This document shows, in pieces, positions 12,239 to 26,040 of a DNA stretch of 64,000 bases. Within the stretch, counting starts at the first letter, position 1; every line of letters starts with the position of its first letter. The stretch spans positions 24,219,023-24,283,022 of the forward strand of contig CM060200.1 in NCBI GenBank assembly GCA_030562195.1, in the 5' to 3' direction. Under the pieces are notes generated by a model that did no database searches, was not told the DNA's origin, and saw nothing but the letters and a program-made list of their open reading frames with translations. Source of the stretch: Nipponacmea schrenckii. Lineage: Eukaryota > Mollusca > Gastropoda > Lottiidae. The translations under genes were made by a program, and so were the position numbers.

Positions 12239-13523
12239 CAGCCTATAACCAGTGTGTCTTGAAATATTGTAATGGACAAACTTTATTGCAAACAAATAAC
12301 TTCAGTGATAATATACCTGTGATATATTTTCTTACAACTATGTTGAATCATTTTGAAGCTTGTAAAACAACATGTAAATGAGAGTGCCTACTTTCCTAAA
12401 GTAATCCTGAAGTGTTCCAATTCTTCCAGTGAATTGAATTCACTCTAATATATTTTTGTATGTGAATCTACATTTACAACCGAAACTTAATTGACTTGAA
12501 AAACTTTCTTCTATTGAAATTTACAATCGTTGCAGACTGCCACAGGAGTGTTTTCCATGGGTAATCAATTTACACTTACCATTTGGGATCATACTGGTTT
12601 ATTTTGCAGTTTTTTTTAAGGTTAAGCATGAGCAGCATCACCACATGACAAATTATTGTTTATTTTAATGAAATAATTGTATTAATATTTGAACTTAGTT
12701 CAGTGGGTATCTGGGAAGTACTATGTGTAGAGAAGGTTACTTTTGGTAGTTGAGTTTTCACACATACATTTACTTTTTCTTCAGCCTTACATATATTTAA
12801 AAAAAAAACAAAAAAAACTGTCTTTTGATATCATTTTACAAATTGTTTTGACTCAATAGGCATACTATAATAAAATTAAGATTTTAAACCATGCAAATAA
12901 GCCATGTTTCAATTTGCGTTAATTAAATGCTTTTTTTCTAAAAATATCTTGATATACAAACTAATGTGTAATGAATCGTAAACAGACTGAAGGATATTAC
13001 ATGTATGTGGTAAATAAAGACCATTGGATACCATTGACTGAACAAATAGAATAAGTAGATATTTATCGGTGATATGGTATATAGAGTTTTTCATAAGTAG
13101 GTCAGCAGGTATATAGTAAGTATGTATATACTTTGACCTCAGCATGTCTGGGTCAATGTCTAATGATATCTTATCGTCTTATAGACGTTTATATACTTAA
13201 TATGAATGTAAAGTGGAAAATAACCAATTTTGTTAACAATACTGTGATATTAAACTAATATTTAACGTTGTTTACTGGACACCTGGTTTTACCTGTATTA
13301 TGTCTGAAAGTCAACCTTTTTCGTTGTTTGTCAGAAACCTTCAATGTGTTACAACATAAGTAACATGGTTGCAATTTTATGAATAAGAACAATTTACTTT
13401 CTGTTGTAAACTGTATTGTGTACAAAGCCATACCTTTAGTAATTAATAGACCTTGATATTAAATACAATATTGTATATTATTATACAATAGGTTCATCAT
13501 CGTTCAAATGTACACTAAATAAA
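12239..13523 (+). terminator. Likely 3' UTR of the RCC1 gene with candidate poly(A) signals
   Basis: AT-rich sequence follows the TAG. AATAAA hexamers at 12869-12874 and 13518-13523 are the candidate cleavage signals. Which one is used cannot be told from sequence. No further ORF is credible. Confidence 0.45.
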
Positions 13524-14742
13524 TTACATCTTCAACGTTGGATTTTTTACTTGAATCTACACAAAAAAAAAGAAAAAGAAAAAATGCCACCATACTTATG
13601 TTAACACGTCGGCAATATAAGAATCTTATTCCTTGTAGTGCATTTAACATAGAATCACAAGGGCTTCACTTCAACTTAAAGTACTTTATATTCATGATTT
13701 GATGTTACAAAAAGTTTGATACATTGTTGATAGTGTCTGTGGTTTTCTGATTAATGTAAAGTAAAGAGACCAATTACAATCATCTGCCAGTTTCAAACCC
13801 ATGATTAAAGCTTGTTAAATTCTCTAGACGAAACTTGAGTTTCTTCATGTGAAATCCTAGTCGGAGACAAAATCCAATATTACGAATATTTAATGAACAT
13901 TAAGAGAACTGTACCCTATTGAAATTGGAAAAAGGTTGACAGTCTATGTTATTTATGACTGATTCTAAATTACTGGATTACAATTCAGAACATTAAGACT
14001 CAATATATAAGTTTGATGTTCAGATTGGTTGTCATTTGTCAAGCATTTTACATTTGTTCATATGTAAAGTATACATTCATGATTAGCAGTTATATCACTC
14101 CTTATTTTACATGTATTATTTCGCTGTGCAGTGTAAAAGAATAGCAGTTTGATGTATTGATATTTAGTCAAGTATTCAAACAAATGTTTTTATTCTGTCT
14201 TTCAAAACGACTCTTGAATTATATGAAAATACTACTAATGCGTGACTCGACGATGAAAATAATAACTATTTGTTCTTTATTATTTGCAAAAAATTGACCA
14301 GAAACTTTGTTGTTCGTATAGGAGTTCAATCAGAAAATGTCGTGCGACTTGTCGAAACATACTCACGCGATTCTTCATGAGGTAATTGAAAGTTAGAAAT
14401 TGTGTTTTATCAATTATGAGTCGATCTCAGATTATTTAAAAAAGACAAATCGATGCTCACAAAATTTTATGTACATTTAATTCCAAGAGGCATTTTTTAA
14501 AGATCGAACACAGTCCAAGTAATGCCTTCAGTATTTTATTTATTATTAACAAAATTCAGAATTATAATCTGTAGCATTGAAGAATATTTTATTTTAAAAA
14601 AGATCGAAAAATGTCATTATTTTTCTAAATGTTTCACAATTGTTGGATTAGTTGAATGTACATTAACTTAAGGATCATGGAAGCAGTTGTAATGAACAGA
14701 AGAAAAGAGAAACCAGAAGAAGATCAGAAAATGTATTTCAGC

Positions 14743-14758
14743 GGTCCTTTTCAGGACC
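14743..14758 (+). terminator. Isolated histone-type mRNA 3' stem-loop
   Basis: GGTCCTTTTCAGGACC is a perfect 6-bp stem with a TTTC loop and fits the animal replication-dependent histone 3' stem-loop (GGYYCT-TTTC-AGRRCC). The orientation is + only, because the reverse strand has a GAAA loop. A purine run, AAAGAGAAAA, at 14801-14810 resembles a histone downstream element but is farther away than usual. The A-rich flanks typical of the element are absent, and no histone coding sequence or remnant precedes it. It could be the relic of a lost histone gene, an exapted element, or chance. Confidence 0.5.
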
Positions 14759-17141
14759 CGTTATTTTATTTTTTTATTGCAGACATTGTTAATGAAATAA
14801 AAAGAGAAAATTGCAAGCTTTGGTTTCGGAGCTTTGAAGATTGAAGATATTCATGAAGGAGGCACGAAATTTCCAAGAAAATTAGATTTCTCTCCAAAAT
14901 TCATCCATACACACATACAAAGATTCTAAATACAATGAATTTCAAAATACAAATAACGTTATAATATAAATGTTCAACAAATGGATGAACTATGGCTTTC
15001 CAAATAAGAACAAAAGAAGTAAAATATTATAATTATGTTTTCCTTGGTAAAGTGCATTCAGGTAGTATGTCTCTAAATTTCCGTGTCTAATTGTAATACT
15101 AGTCGAATTTCCTCAAAGAAAACGTTATTTATTCGAAGTAGACTTTCATCGGTTCATCAAAAGATAATTCAAAACCCTATCAGGTTGCAACCTAAGCTGA
15201 TTACCACAGAATGAAGTCAGTAGAACATGCTAATATAAAAATATGTATTCACATCAAGCTGGTATAGTGATATTCATATTAACTGTCAAAATGAATTATT
15301 TGCGCGGATGAGTATAATTTGTCGAAATTAACCCAAGTATCAAGGGAGGAAAAATCCCGTCGAGTCACACTTGACCCCCTACCTCTATCTTTATCATGAT
15401 TTTTCTTGTCATCTTCCTTGGCAAAGGATAGACCTTGGTTTAACGCAATGCATATAAATGAGATGTTAGACAGTAATAAAGAGCTTTTGTGGTATTATCA
15501 TGTCACTTTATAACTAACAAATATTCGTGTTTTAATGTATCTTATTCATTATTTCTTACGCATAAAATACATTTTTATTAAGCTAAGTCAAAAGAATTCC
15601 AAGCTGTAATAATGACTGTTGACACAAAGACGTTTTCTCTGAATACGATCAAAGTAATTTATGTTCGTGAAAGATCTTCCAATTTTCCGATGGAAGATGA
15701 AATTTTATCCAACCGAACCAATCAGCTGATTACACATGGATTAGTCGCTTAGGCTTGGTCGCGAAATATTCTCTAACTGAAATCCAAATCATAATCGAAA
15801 TTTTTAATTATTTTTCATATACAGTGCAATATCTGGAAACCAGGATTGTCTATGTAGCCGTAAAAAAATTCTTGCATAAGGATAGTTAAGATTTGTCGCC
15901 AGAAAATATTCTAAGCATAACCCGTTGATCGTAGTGATTAGTTTCTTTTCATAAAATTTTACATTACCACCCCAAGATGTACAGTTCCAGGCTATTGAAT
16001 ATTATCATTATTCAAGCCAAGTTTCATTTACTTCTGACCCATCCCTCCACAGCAATAAAGAATCAATTAAACGGAGAGAATCTCAGTCCTTAGAGATATC
16101 TCCTCCAGAAGATTGTTGAACTACGGGCAGTATACTTTGAACTTGGCTGTCGTACATGTCATTATTATCGAGAAAAAATTTCCGTTTATTTCATATGAAA
16201 CCATTTAATGCAAAAGCGATCGTGACCACTGGGAGAGCAATTTGATTTGATGGAAGTAAATCAAGACAGAAATGTGCTACTCTAAAGTGGATATGTGGAC
16301 CCTGGGTCACTTTGGGTTGAATTGCTTTGGCACGATGTGGTTTTCATTGAATGAAATTATGGCAGTTTATAGTCAATCAGTTTGCCTTGATTGAAATGAT
16401 TACCGAGTTTGATTATTCAAGAGAAAAGTAATTCCACTTTAATTGAAACCAACTTGTGTTTAAAACGCTTCTCGTCTTTGTTTTGATCCTTTTTCTTCCG
16501 AAGCCAGTGATTTCACACGCAAGGCACAGGAAGCTCTTAACATTCGATCATGTTAAATACCAATAAATTAAACTTTTAAAAGGGATCACAATGAAGTAAG
16601 CTCACTGAAATTAAAACACGTTGTGCTAGGGTGAACTTTTTGTTCTTTTAGTTTTAAAAAAGGCCTAAGGTGAGAAAAGGTTTGTTAATCTAATGAATAT
16701 ATAATGAATCGACAAGAATATACCTTTTCACCCCATTCTTTTAAAGTTCTCTAATTAGAAGACACATTATCAAATATTTATGCCGAAACCACAGAGTGCT
16801 ATAAAAATTCATCATTTATTATATTTTTACGTAAAATATATTTTATGGGTGGAACTAATCAATTTTCGATGGGTTGAATTTTTTAAGTTAAACTCGAAAA
16901 ATCGTGCTTGTAGTGGTAATTTTGATAGTAGTTTTAGCTTGTTACATCTTAAGTAGGAACGAAATAAAGCCAAGTTAATTGTTTGTCCTTCGATACGTAC
17001 GGGACATGAATTATTGAATAAGGAATTCTAATGGAAATGCAGAAAACAATATCATTACGTTTTCCATTTTCAAAAATTCACTAGGATGTAAATCTTGACG
17101 TTCGTTCACGTTTCATGAACTTCCAAAACATAACATCTACA

Positions 17142-17159
17142 CACGAAATAGATTTCGTG
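17142..17159. repeat. 18-bp palindrome CACGAAAT-AG-ATTTCGTG
   Basis: Two perfect 8-bp arms flank a 2-base centre. It is more GC-containing than the many AT-only palindromes around it. It is a candidate dimeric factor site; no assignment is possible. Confidence 0.5.
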
Positions 17160-20100
17160 GATAAAATCAGTATCTTACCACTGCACAGACCATAATAATA
17201 CGATGCAAGATTTAATTGGCAAGAATTGGTGTATAAACTCGACCATCCAGAAAGGTTTTCGAAAAGACTTAAAACTTTATAAGGAAAATGTGATTTTTTT
17301 TCCAGAATATTTAAAGTTCTTTTTCTGATTTCTGTATTAATTTGTATTCCGTATTCCTTGGATTTAAAACAGATTTAATAAGTTGCTACATATAACCGAA
17401 CTTTTCACATGGTTACCAATTTCTATTTGGCCAATTTTGTTGACTACTAAGCAAAAACTGATCGTAATGTACTTCTTGGTGTCCTGGTCCAAAGGTATAG
17501 ACTGGATAGAAATTAGAATAAATGACCACGGACGTTTACCCTTTTAGTATCCACAGCTTTCTCCTATTTATATGGTAAACCGATTACTGTCCACTCCTAT
17601 GTTGCTATGAAGCAAAAACATTCTTTTGTCGCCTGCTTTCTTTGAAGTTTATTCAATCATGAAATAGCATTAGTATATTCAAGGAGATATAATACAAAAA
17701 AAATCCGTCATTCATCAAAAACATTGGTCAGTTTGACCACCTGTCAAATAGTCAATGGATATACTCGGACCGCACGTGCTGGTCAGTTAACCTTGGTCAC
17801 TACCTCTTATATTCTGTATGACACGCATATCTGCTCTTGTTTCATGATATTCTTTAATTTTCTTCATTTTGAATTATGATGAAGTACACATGGCCACAGT
17901 GGCAGATGGACAGCCTCTTTCTTGTTTGAGTTCCAATTTAAGCTGTGCTAAGTTGACTGGAGATATAATAAATTGAATAGTAATAAAAGAAGAGCGATAA
18001 TATTTAATTCATCTGAACATAATCGGGTTCTACCCAAAGTGACCCAATCGGTAACCTGTCGACAGTTGTCCGTTAACCCCTGAACCGATGTAACCCCGGA
18101 CCTGACCTGGACTAAACAGCGCATGGCTAAGGGCACGACCTTGATCTTGTGCCAACTGCCCACTGACCACTGGTGGATATCATTGTTTAACAGTGGTAAA
18201 TATTCAAAGTTTTAACACAAAGAGTAATATATATTGACGCGAATCAACAATTCTTTAAACAATTTGAAGTTCCAAAATCAACTACAGATTTTTAGCAATT
18301 GATGTTTCTTTTTCAAAGATAGTACATTTTCAAAGATTGCTGTGCTTTAGAAAAGTGCTGCTCAATCAAAGGTTCGTCATATTGAAGACAATTCTTTCAC
18401 CGAAATGTTAGATTGAATAAGACGAATATTTACATTGCTAAGATAAATGAGTAAATTGGTCAAGAGAATCCAAATTACTTTTGGTCAATGGTCAATAACA
18501 CGTCCAAAATGTCTGTAATGTTTACTTAAAGTTGACTAATGACTAGTAATCAGAAGAATTTGTAAGAATGTGAACAACATTACTAAATATTCTGGTAATG
18601 AAGCAGTCCATGCCGGGGCAATAATAACAATACTCCTGTACTAATAAATTTTGTCATGAAAAACTAAATATTTGTGTATGTACCTCTAACCTTAGTTTTC
18701 AACAAACATTTTCTAACGAAAACTGAGATTATCACACTGGTTCTGCTAATGTAGATGTCATGGTTAAAAGTTTTCTCGAAATATGTTAAACCATACATCA
18801 CCATTGACTTCTGTTACGGGGCTGTGAAATAGTGGTCCTGATTCTTCACTTTATGTTCCATTCCATACCTCAAACTGACATAAGACATAATTTGCTTGTC
18901 ATCAAGAACTTCCTCAAGTCATTAAGGATACCTGTAAAACACAGAATCTCATTAATCTGCAAACCACTAACTCTCTAATTAGTCTTTCTAATGTCGAACA
19001 TGTGTTCATTATGACACTATATGAGCTTTCCAGTCTAGTCCCTCCCAACAGAATATTAATTTTAACAAATCTCTCCCCAAATGCCATAAATATTAATTTA
19101 CGAACCAGAAACTGGCAAAAGTAATTATATTCTTGAGAACAATTTATTACTTGTTCTGTCACACATTCGGTCTTTTAGGAAATTTGGTTTAAATGCCTTA
19201 TTTTTTAATTTCTTCAGAAGTGGATTATCCAAATCTCCTGCGATACACATACAATTGGAAGCAAAATCGTACCTCCTCTTAAGAAATTTATTACCCATTT
19301 TTAAAATCAAACTTAATAGTTTGATTTGGCGCCTTCAAATGACATTATTCTGAAAGAAAAATAAATGAAGCATGTTCTATTGAATATGGACGATTGTTGC
19401 ATCAGGAATGATTGACGTGTAAAATTTGATTATATTTAAGGCAGGTATGAATTGAAGTTTAATGATTTCTGACATCATTGTATATGAGAGAAATATTACG
19501 TTAAGTACACGAATGCCTGCTGATAGATTGTTGACAATTCCAACTGATCCATATTGCATGTGCATTCAAATTTCATGATTGGTCAGTCTATCAGTGACCA
19601 CTCAAGCGAACCCTATTGTGATGATCACAATGAGTTAAAGCAGTTATGGTATTTCAGCCGGAATAATAAACCGCTGCTTTATGGTAATGAGTGCACTATA
19701 GGCGATGTAATTAAGGATTTGGGTTTCCAGTTAGTCATTATTGGTTTGAAATTATTTAAGCGCTGGAATAATTAATAAATTGCACACTTAGATCATTTGT
19801 AACATTTAGATTCATTTGTATAATTTAAATTCGGTTAGAATTTTCAAACTGAATTTCAAATTCATCTTTAAATAATTGATATTTGTGCCATACCTTCACG
19901 AATGTACGTGCAAAATTAAGTACGATTATCTGACTTTTCTTTATTTGAGATGTGGAAAGTTTGAGAAGTAAATTTATGAGATGGCTATTAGCGGTTTACG
20001 AGATTGCTGACACATCGATACAATTTAAACAAGCAACTAATGCCCACCAAATACTTCAAATCTATAAATAAACAGCATTCTATTACCATATTACTGTCAA

Positions 20101-22143
20101 CATGTACTAAAATAGAAATGATAATTACTCTCTTAACTTATCTCTCAATTATGGCAACGAAGTAAGCATTCTATAACCTACTGTAATGTCGATCTCATAG
20201 GAGGGTGCAGATACTTCGAAAGTATTTATCCGACATGATTATTGTCGTTATATCATTATGTTAGTCGCTGAATTCCATAGTAAATTTTCAGAAAAAAATC
20301 ATTAGATGCATTGAAGGCTTTTTCGGTTGTTATAAGTATTTCAGACACTATTTTTCAGGTATTTTCATCCTTATTTTATGATTACGACAATTTCAGAAAC
20401 ATAATATAATATGTGTGTAATGCAAACGTCGTTTAGAAAATATCAAATTTGTTTCGCATTCGATTTGATGGAAATATCCGTTTGTGGTATTGTAGTTTGT
20501 AATCAATCTTAAAATTGTGTTGTATGCTGTCTGTAAATTCCGGTACTTCCACACCATTATTTGTTCAATGCTATTTACAACAACCTGTAATTATGGGATG
20601 ATTTAAATAAACCACTTCCGACTTGGTGCGATTCTCTCGACTGGAATCGATTTGTGTTTAATATAATCACCAATTCCTTGTGGTTAATCGCTGAATTGGA
20701 ACAAAATGGATATTAAACGGTGGAAAAAATCACAGTGGTCGACAAAGATTTTCGATTTTGTAACTTTATGATGTTTAATAAGATTAAGTGACATATCAAT
20801 AATAAACAATCAACTTTTCTCTGCTTCCTTGATTCTAGTCAATCTCGGATTCTAATTTTATCAAGATTAGAGACAGTAATTATGGTATTTTCTATGATTA
20901 AAAATTAGATATAACCCGTTATAAAGAGAGGTAAATGATTATCAATATGAAATAATGAAGTCAGAATTGAAATTGAAAAAGAATAGACCGTTAATTATTT
21001 AACATTGTGTATTGTTTTAATAGGGTGTTGTTTCAGTTCATTGCACAGCCTATCCTGGTTAATTTTGTCTTATGAATACGTTTTGTATTCTTTAAAAGTT
21101 AATCTTTGATTTATATTTTTGCTGAGATCTTCTTTCTCTATTCAGGAATTTATAAAAAGAATATGTCTGTCGTATTTCAACGATTTCTTGATATGATAAT
21201 GTTTTATCTATTACGCATTCATCTCATTTAATGGAATAGCGTTTTTGAGTTTTCACTGAGGATTAGGAGGCGCATTCGACAATGAAAACCCAATAAGCAG
21301 CAAATAAGTCCAGCCCTCTTCATTTGATAAGTTTATATAAAAAAAAGTGCTTTTCAAGAATTTTATTTAGACGATTTGAAAACTTAATCTGTAATAAGGC
21401 TTCTTATGTTCAACATTGTATGTTTGACAGTTATCACACCATGAACCATATGATCTGTTTGAACTTACATTTACCTTTACAGGGGTATCGCACACACTTA
21501 AGATTGATTAATTTTCATGTTTCTTCGTCTCTAGATTATGAATAAGAAATCAACTCAGAAATATGATGCCGGCTAATTCTTTATTTTATTGCGAACCTGT
21601 ATCGTGATTGTTTTATCCCTTGTGTCTTTTGTGATATTGGATGACAGAAGATGAAGCATAAATATTATATTTGATAGTGGTTTCAATTTCACTTCTACCT
21701 GTCTTATGAGTGTTAAATATCAGGAGAATAACATTAGCGGTATTAAAAAGTCATAGGACTAATAAACTCTAACATTGAGGTGGCTGAAACAAAAAGATAA
21801 CTTGCTCCTTGGTGACTAAAACAACGAGATATAAGGTTCTTTTTCATTGCCTGTCAAATAATATCATGGAAATATAGCAAGGAAATAAATATTATTCCGT
21901 GACATCGAATTCTGTCATGTTAAGGCAATGATAATGAAATTTCCCATGTGACGAGCTTTCGAACTGAACTAAGCTAACCCTGCTGAATAGCATTGTACTG
22001 TTCTATAACTGATAATTTAATATAACAAAATCTGCTCGAATATCTTTTGAATTTCTTTCTTGTTTGTATATAAGGTACTGTTTTGCTTCAACCCAGATAC
22101 TCTTAGGGTTTACACTTTTTGTCGGAAATATTTAGACCGAATG

Positions 22144-22170
22144 TTTTTTTTTTTGGTTTTTTTTTTTTTT
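22144..22170. repeat. Poly-T tract (T11-GG-T14)
   Basis: A homopolymer run interrupted by GG, with more short T and A runs to about 22204. It is low-complexity sequence, possibly the tail of an old minus-strand retroposed copy, but no body of such an element is recognisable. Confidence 0.7.
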
Positions 22171-22783
22171 AGATTGTCCTTATTTTTTTTAGATAAAAAA
22201 AAACAACGTTATTTAGTCTCTACAATCCTTATCAAATTAAATTAAGGGTAAATTATTATTTTAATTAATTAATATCAGAATATCCAGTAATGGAACTCAG
22301 TCGTATTTTTATTAGAGCTTGTTATGTAAATCATGTCGTGACTTCAGGGTTGATGGAATATATCAGACAGGCTAATATTCTGGAAGTACGTCAATTTCGA
22401 AAATGATATTGTAAGTTTTTTAATTTGCAAAATGGATTTAGAGGTTAATTACCCGACCAGAGGTTGAGTACACCAGACTAATGTTAATGACCTAGCTGTT
22501 CGGGAGACTGACTGGATCAAACGAGGGGTGATCTAATGTCATTCAAACATGCAAATATCCAATATAACTAATGTTGCAGACAAGAAATGTGCTTTAAACC
22601 CTTCTATTGCTGTCAGCATAGACTTAACTTTATGTCAGTATTTCATCTCAATTTTTTTAGAATATTAATTTCTAGTAGCCCTGAAATATACTTAATATAA
22701 TATTAGGTTGGTCATTAGCTGAATATCAAAAGTTGGCCCATACTTACTGTGGTAATGTTTGGTTTTAAATCATAGCACATGAA

Positions 22784-22820
22784 ACAGGTGCTTGAAGAAA
22801 AACTATTTTATGGCACCTGT
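22784..22820. repeat. Inverted ACAGGTGC / GCACCTGT pair
   Basis: Perfect 8-bp arms at 22784-22791 and 22813-22820 enclose 21 bases. Each arm holds the E-box CAGGTG/CACCTG bound by Snail/ZEB-type and some bHLH factors. It may be a paired binding site or a small hairpin. Confidence 0.4.
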
Positions 22821-24875
22821 CAAAAATTTTATGAGGGATATTGATGTTCTGTTAATCCAGACGTAATGAGGATTTTACAGCAAGACGGTATAGCTCATCA
22901 TTACTTTATTTAAAATCACTGATACAACTTCCAAACCTCTTCTGAAACAAATGACAATAAAATTCAATACCCAGCGACACCAATGGTGAATAACTAATTA
23001 TATCCTTTATTTGAACTCATTGTTATCTGGGGTGTAAATGGCCGTTCCAAAGTGAGCAAGCGTCATCGTTGAATGATGACAGTGACGAGTGTCCAGTTAG
23101 TATTGGGTCGAATTCAGAAATGACAATTAAATAATGACATGTAGTGGAATGTAATATTCCCGAGTATTGACTATGGTATTAAAGTCCAGGTGGAAATGCC
23201 ATCACGATTAAAATCTCTACGGGTATCTTTGGTAAATTGACAAAATTTCGGACAGGTGATCTTCACGTTATTAATTTCTCAGATTAAACAGTTATATAAT
23301 TTATTGGTGATTTATGGAAATTGATTTAGATCAAACCCATATTCATATCTATTAGATCTGCACCTTTGCTCCAATGTTACAGTAATTTTCAAACAAGCTA
23401 TAATTTTCAGTGAAAATAAAATGACATGCTGTTTTACTTTTGTACACCTTATCGGGATGATACGGGTAATAGCATGCATTATGCAATAAGGGAAATCTGC
23501 TGATTTTTTTGACGATTAATTTTCCTATCGGTTTCTAGATTTCTAGAAAATTTAGAAAAATCTTTGCTGGTTTGATATATTGGTATACAAACAACCACTT
23601 TTTCAAAGCAAAGTTACCGGACGTCAACTCCCTATCACCTTTAAAATCTAAGTCTTCCCTTGGTAGACTTACCGTGTCAAAGATGAAGTACTGCTATTAA
23701 TTTGGATTAACTTATTACGATGGACATCATTCTTGTTGGTTTCACAGCACAAACTCTTGAAGGCATACAATTAAATTGTATTATGCCAACATGTCACGTA
23801 ATAAATTGCTAACTAGTCAAAAGAATTGAAGGAACATTAAAATCAAGGTGATAGACAGGTGCTATTTACATTGAACAGTTAATACAAGTTAATGAATTAT
23901 GTGACATGACTATGATGGACCTCTGTCAAGTACACCTTTCCAATAACGTAATTCTTACTACATCTCACATTGTCGTTGTAGAAATGAATCAGTCTCTAAC
24001 GGCCCATACCTTTATAATCCTTCGAAATCTTCACCCATTGTATTGTTCTTTTAACAAAAGAATTAAAATCTTGAATTTTATTTGAATAGACAGACAATAG
24101 AATTAAAATGAAACTGCACCTCAACTTGTACAAATTTTGACACCCTGTTAGGAATCAGCTGTCCTGTTCTGTTGTTTTATAGTGCGACATTTATTAGGTT
24201 GTTATCATTGAATTTTGCCAGTGAACTTGCATTCAGGAACTCTCCCACGCTGAAGGAAAGAAATGGTTATTTCATTAAATTTTTCGTAATTTAACTAATG
24301 AGTTTAATAAGAGAAGTAGCAGTACTAACAAACAGTGACTGAAACATTGTTGAAAATTAAACAATTGACACTTCTGAAGAATAATTCAAGGACAAATGAT
24401 TGCATCCCATATTGTTTCTCTATCAATAAAAAAAAGTAATTATTAGAGAGGAGAGGTCCAATGTGGGTCTAAAAGAGCTGATAAATATAGAATTAAATAG
24501 AAGCTTAAAAGGTGTAGAATTTTGGGTATTATTTATAAATATTTTTATAAACACGGTCTAAAATACATTTGCGATTCATTTGAATTGTGTAAATCCTTGG
24601 TTAGTTGTTTAGCAAAATGTGTTAGAATTAGCTTCCCTTGAAAGAAGATAAACTTCAAAATTCAAATTCAATAATTGAACTCATTCAAAAATAAACATTA
24701 TTTCAAAACAATAGAATAACATTTAATTCAGTTCAGTATTTCCGCCTTATTCAATTTACTGACATCGATATATTTTGGTTGAGAATGTGAACCATTGTCT
24801 GGTTGTATTTCATAATAACACTGCCCACAGGCTGTAAATATTAAATCAATTTTAAATTGAAACTGTCCAAAACAT

Positions 24876-24888
24876 CAGTCAAAGGTCA
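24876..24888 (+). promoter_or_regulatory. DR1-like nuclear-receptor element
   Basis: CAGTCA-A-AGGTCA is a direct repeat with one-base spacing: one perfect and one weaker half-site. DR1 is a preferred COUP-TF, RXR and HNF4 arrangement. It lies about 6.4 kb upstream of the receptor's predicted start site. Confidence 0.35.
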
Positions 24889-25252
24889 TCTGAACTTTCA
24901 ACCTCTGCATTTTCATTATTTATTTTTAAAGATTGTCTTGGGTTACTATTTTTATCAATTATGATAATCATTTCAATCTAACTGAAATAAACGTATTTGC
25001 GCTAATAACAGTTCTACAAGCATTTCCTAGTGAATGAATCATTTTGAGACCCTATTAAGTGGATAAAAGGGTTATCTTAAATCCCTCTAATTGATATATT
25101 TTCTTTTGAAATTTTAAAACTTATTGATTGCCATTTTCCTAAACAGATATACTCGCATATGATGTTAGTGACTAAAAACAAAAGAACAACTTGATCTACC
25201 AAAGAACAGCGACACACGCGCCGCTTGAACCAAAGTTCAGATATGGCCAAAA

Positions 25253-25415
25253 AGGTCAGATATGTTGTCAAGAAAAAAGTGGCGACACTGATTGTTTTTT
25301 AACCCCCCTTGAAATAATATATCCAGATATAAAGATTTATTGTGATATAGAAGATAGAATTTGACCAGCGTGTGTCGACCTGACCTTGAGAAACGTGTAC
25401 GTTGACCGTAGGTCA
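25253..25415. promoter_or_regulatory. Group of AGGTCA half-sites
   Basis: AGGTCA occurs at 25253-25258 and 25410-25415 and TGACCT at 25381-25386, with extra near-matches (CGACC before 25381 and TTGACC at 25402). The surrounding bases are GC-richer than the flanks. This may be a nuclear-receptor-responsive element. Confidence 0.3.
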
Positions 25416-26040
25416 TAGGGTTAGCTTAACGGACCAATGTGATTAATGCCGCACATTAGATGGGCATCAGTTTTCCAGATCAGCGAATTTGAATGCCCGG
25501 ATTTGGTCAGTTAGTTGACAAGGGACAATTAGATCCTCATTTTGCACATCAAAATTTGAGACACTATCAGAAGACGTCATTAAATAAGAGAAATGTGCCG
25601 TGTAGAAGATATAATGTACTAAAGAGATTTTAAGATGTTATGTTTATATTACGAAGTGATCTATTGGATCTTCTCAGATTTCCCAGGCTCCTTCAATATC
25701 ATCCCAATCTTCAATCTCATCGTTTATAAAACCGTAATCCGTGAATACGATGCTTTGAAACAATTGCAATTGTTTCATTGTAGTCTTCTTTCTTTTTCAA
25801 TTTAAGAGATTTATTATCTGAATTAAGAGTTTGTAAACCAAAAAGAACAGAACTGAAGAAAGAAATCCCTGCTTTCTGTCAGGAATTATTTATTTTCTTT
25901 ATTGTCAAGTACGGTTTTCGTGGTTCCCAGAAGCCCCTTATTCAATAAATTGAAGATGAAAACAAAACACAAAATGAAAACCTATAAGAGAAAACTGCCA
26001 TGACAAGATGATATCAAAGATCTAAATAGATTAATTAGAG

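Larger units (their letters stand above)
13524..24875. other. Intergenic stretch, no gene recognised
   Basis: I found no exon chain, retroelement frame or intact tRNA. Open frames are short and low-complexity. Points of interest within it are listed separately: a histone-type stem-loop, a palindrome near 17.1 kb, poly-T near 22.1 kb and an E-box hairpin near 22.8 kb. A GC-richer patch at about 18.0-18.17 kb contains GGACCTGACCTGGAC, but its open minus-strand frame looks like no known protein. Confidence 0.6.

Noticed and set aside
16308..18050. The same 15-mer (ACCCAAAGTGACCCA) on opposite strands near 16.3 and 18.0 kb
   Set aside because: A shared 15-mer is expected by chance a few times in 64 kb on two strands, and the flanks do not match.
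17948..18163. 71-codon minus-strand frame in a GC-richer patch
   Set aside because: The product looks like no known protein and ends in a Leu run from AT-rich sequence. Composition alone is not evidence for a gene.
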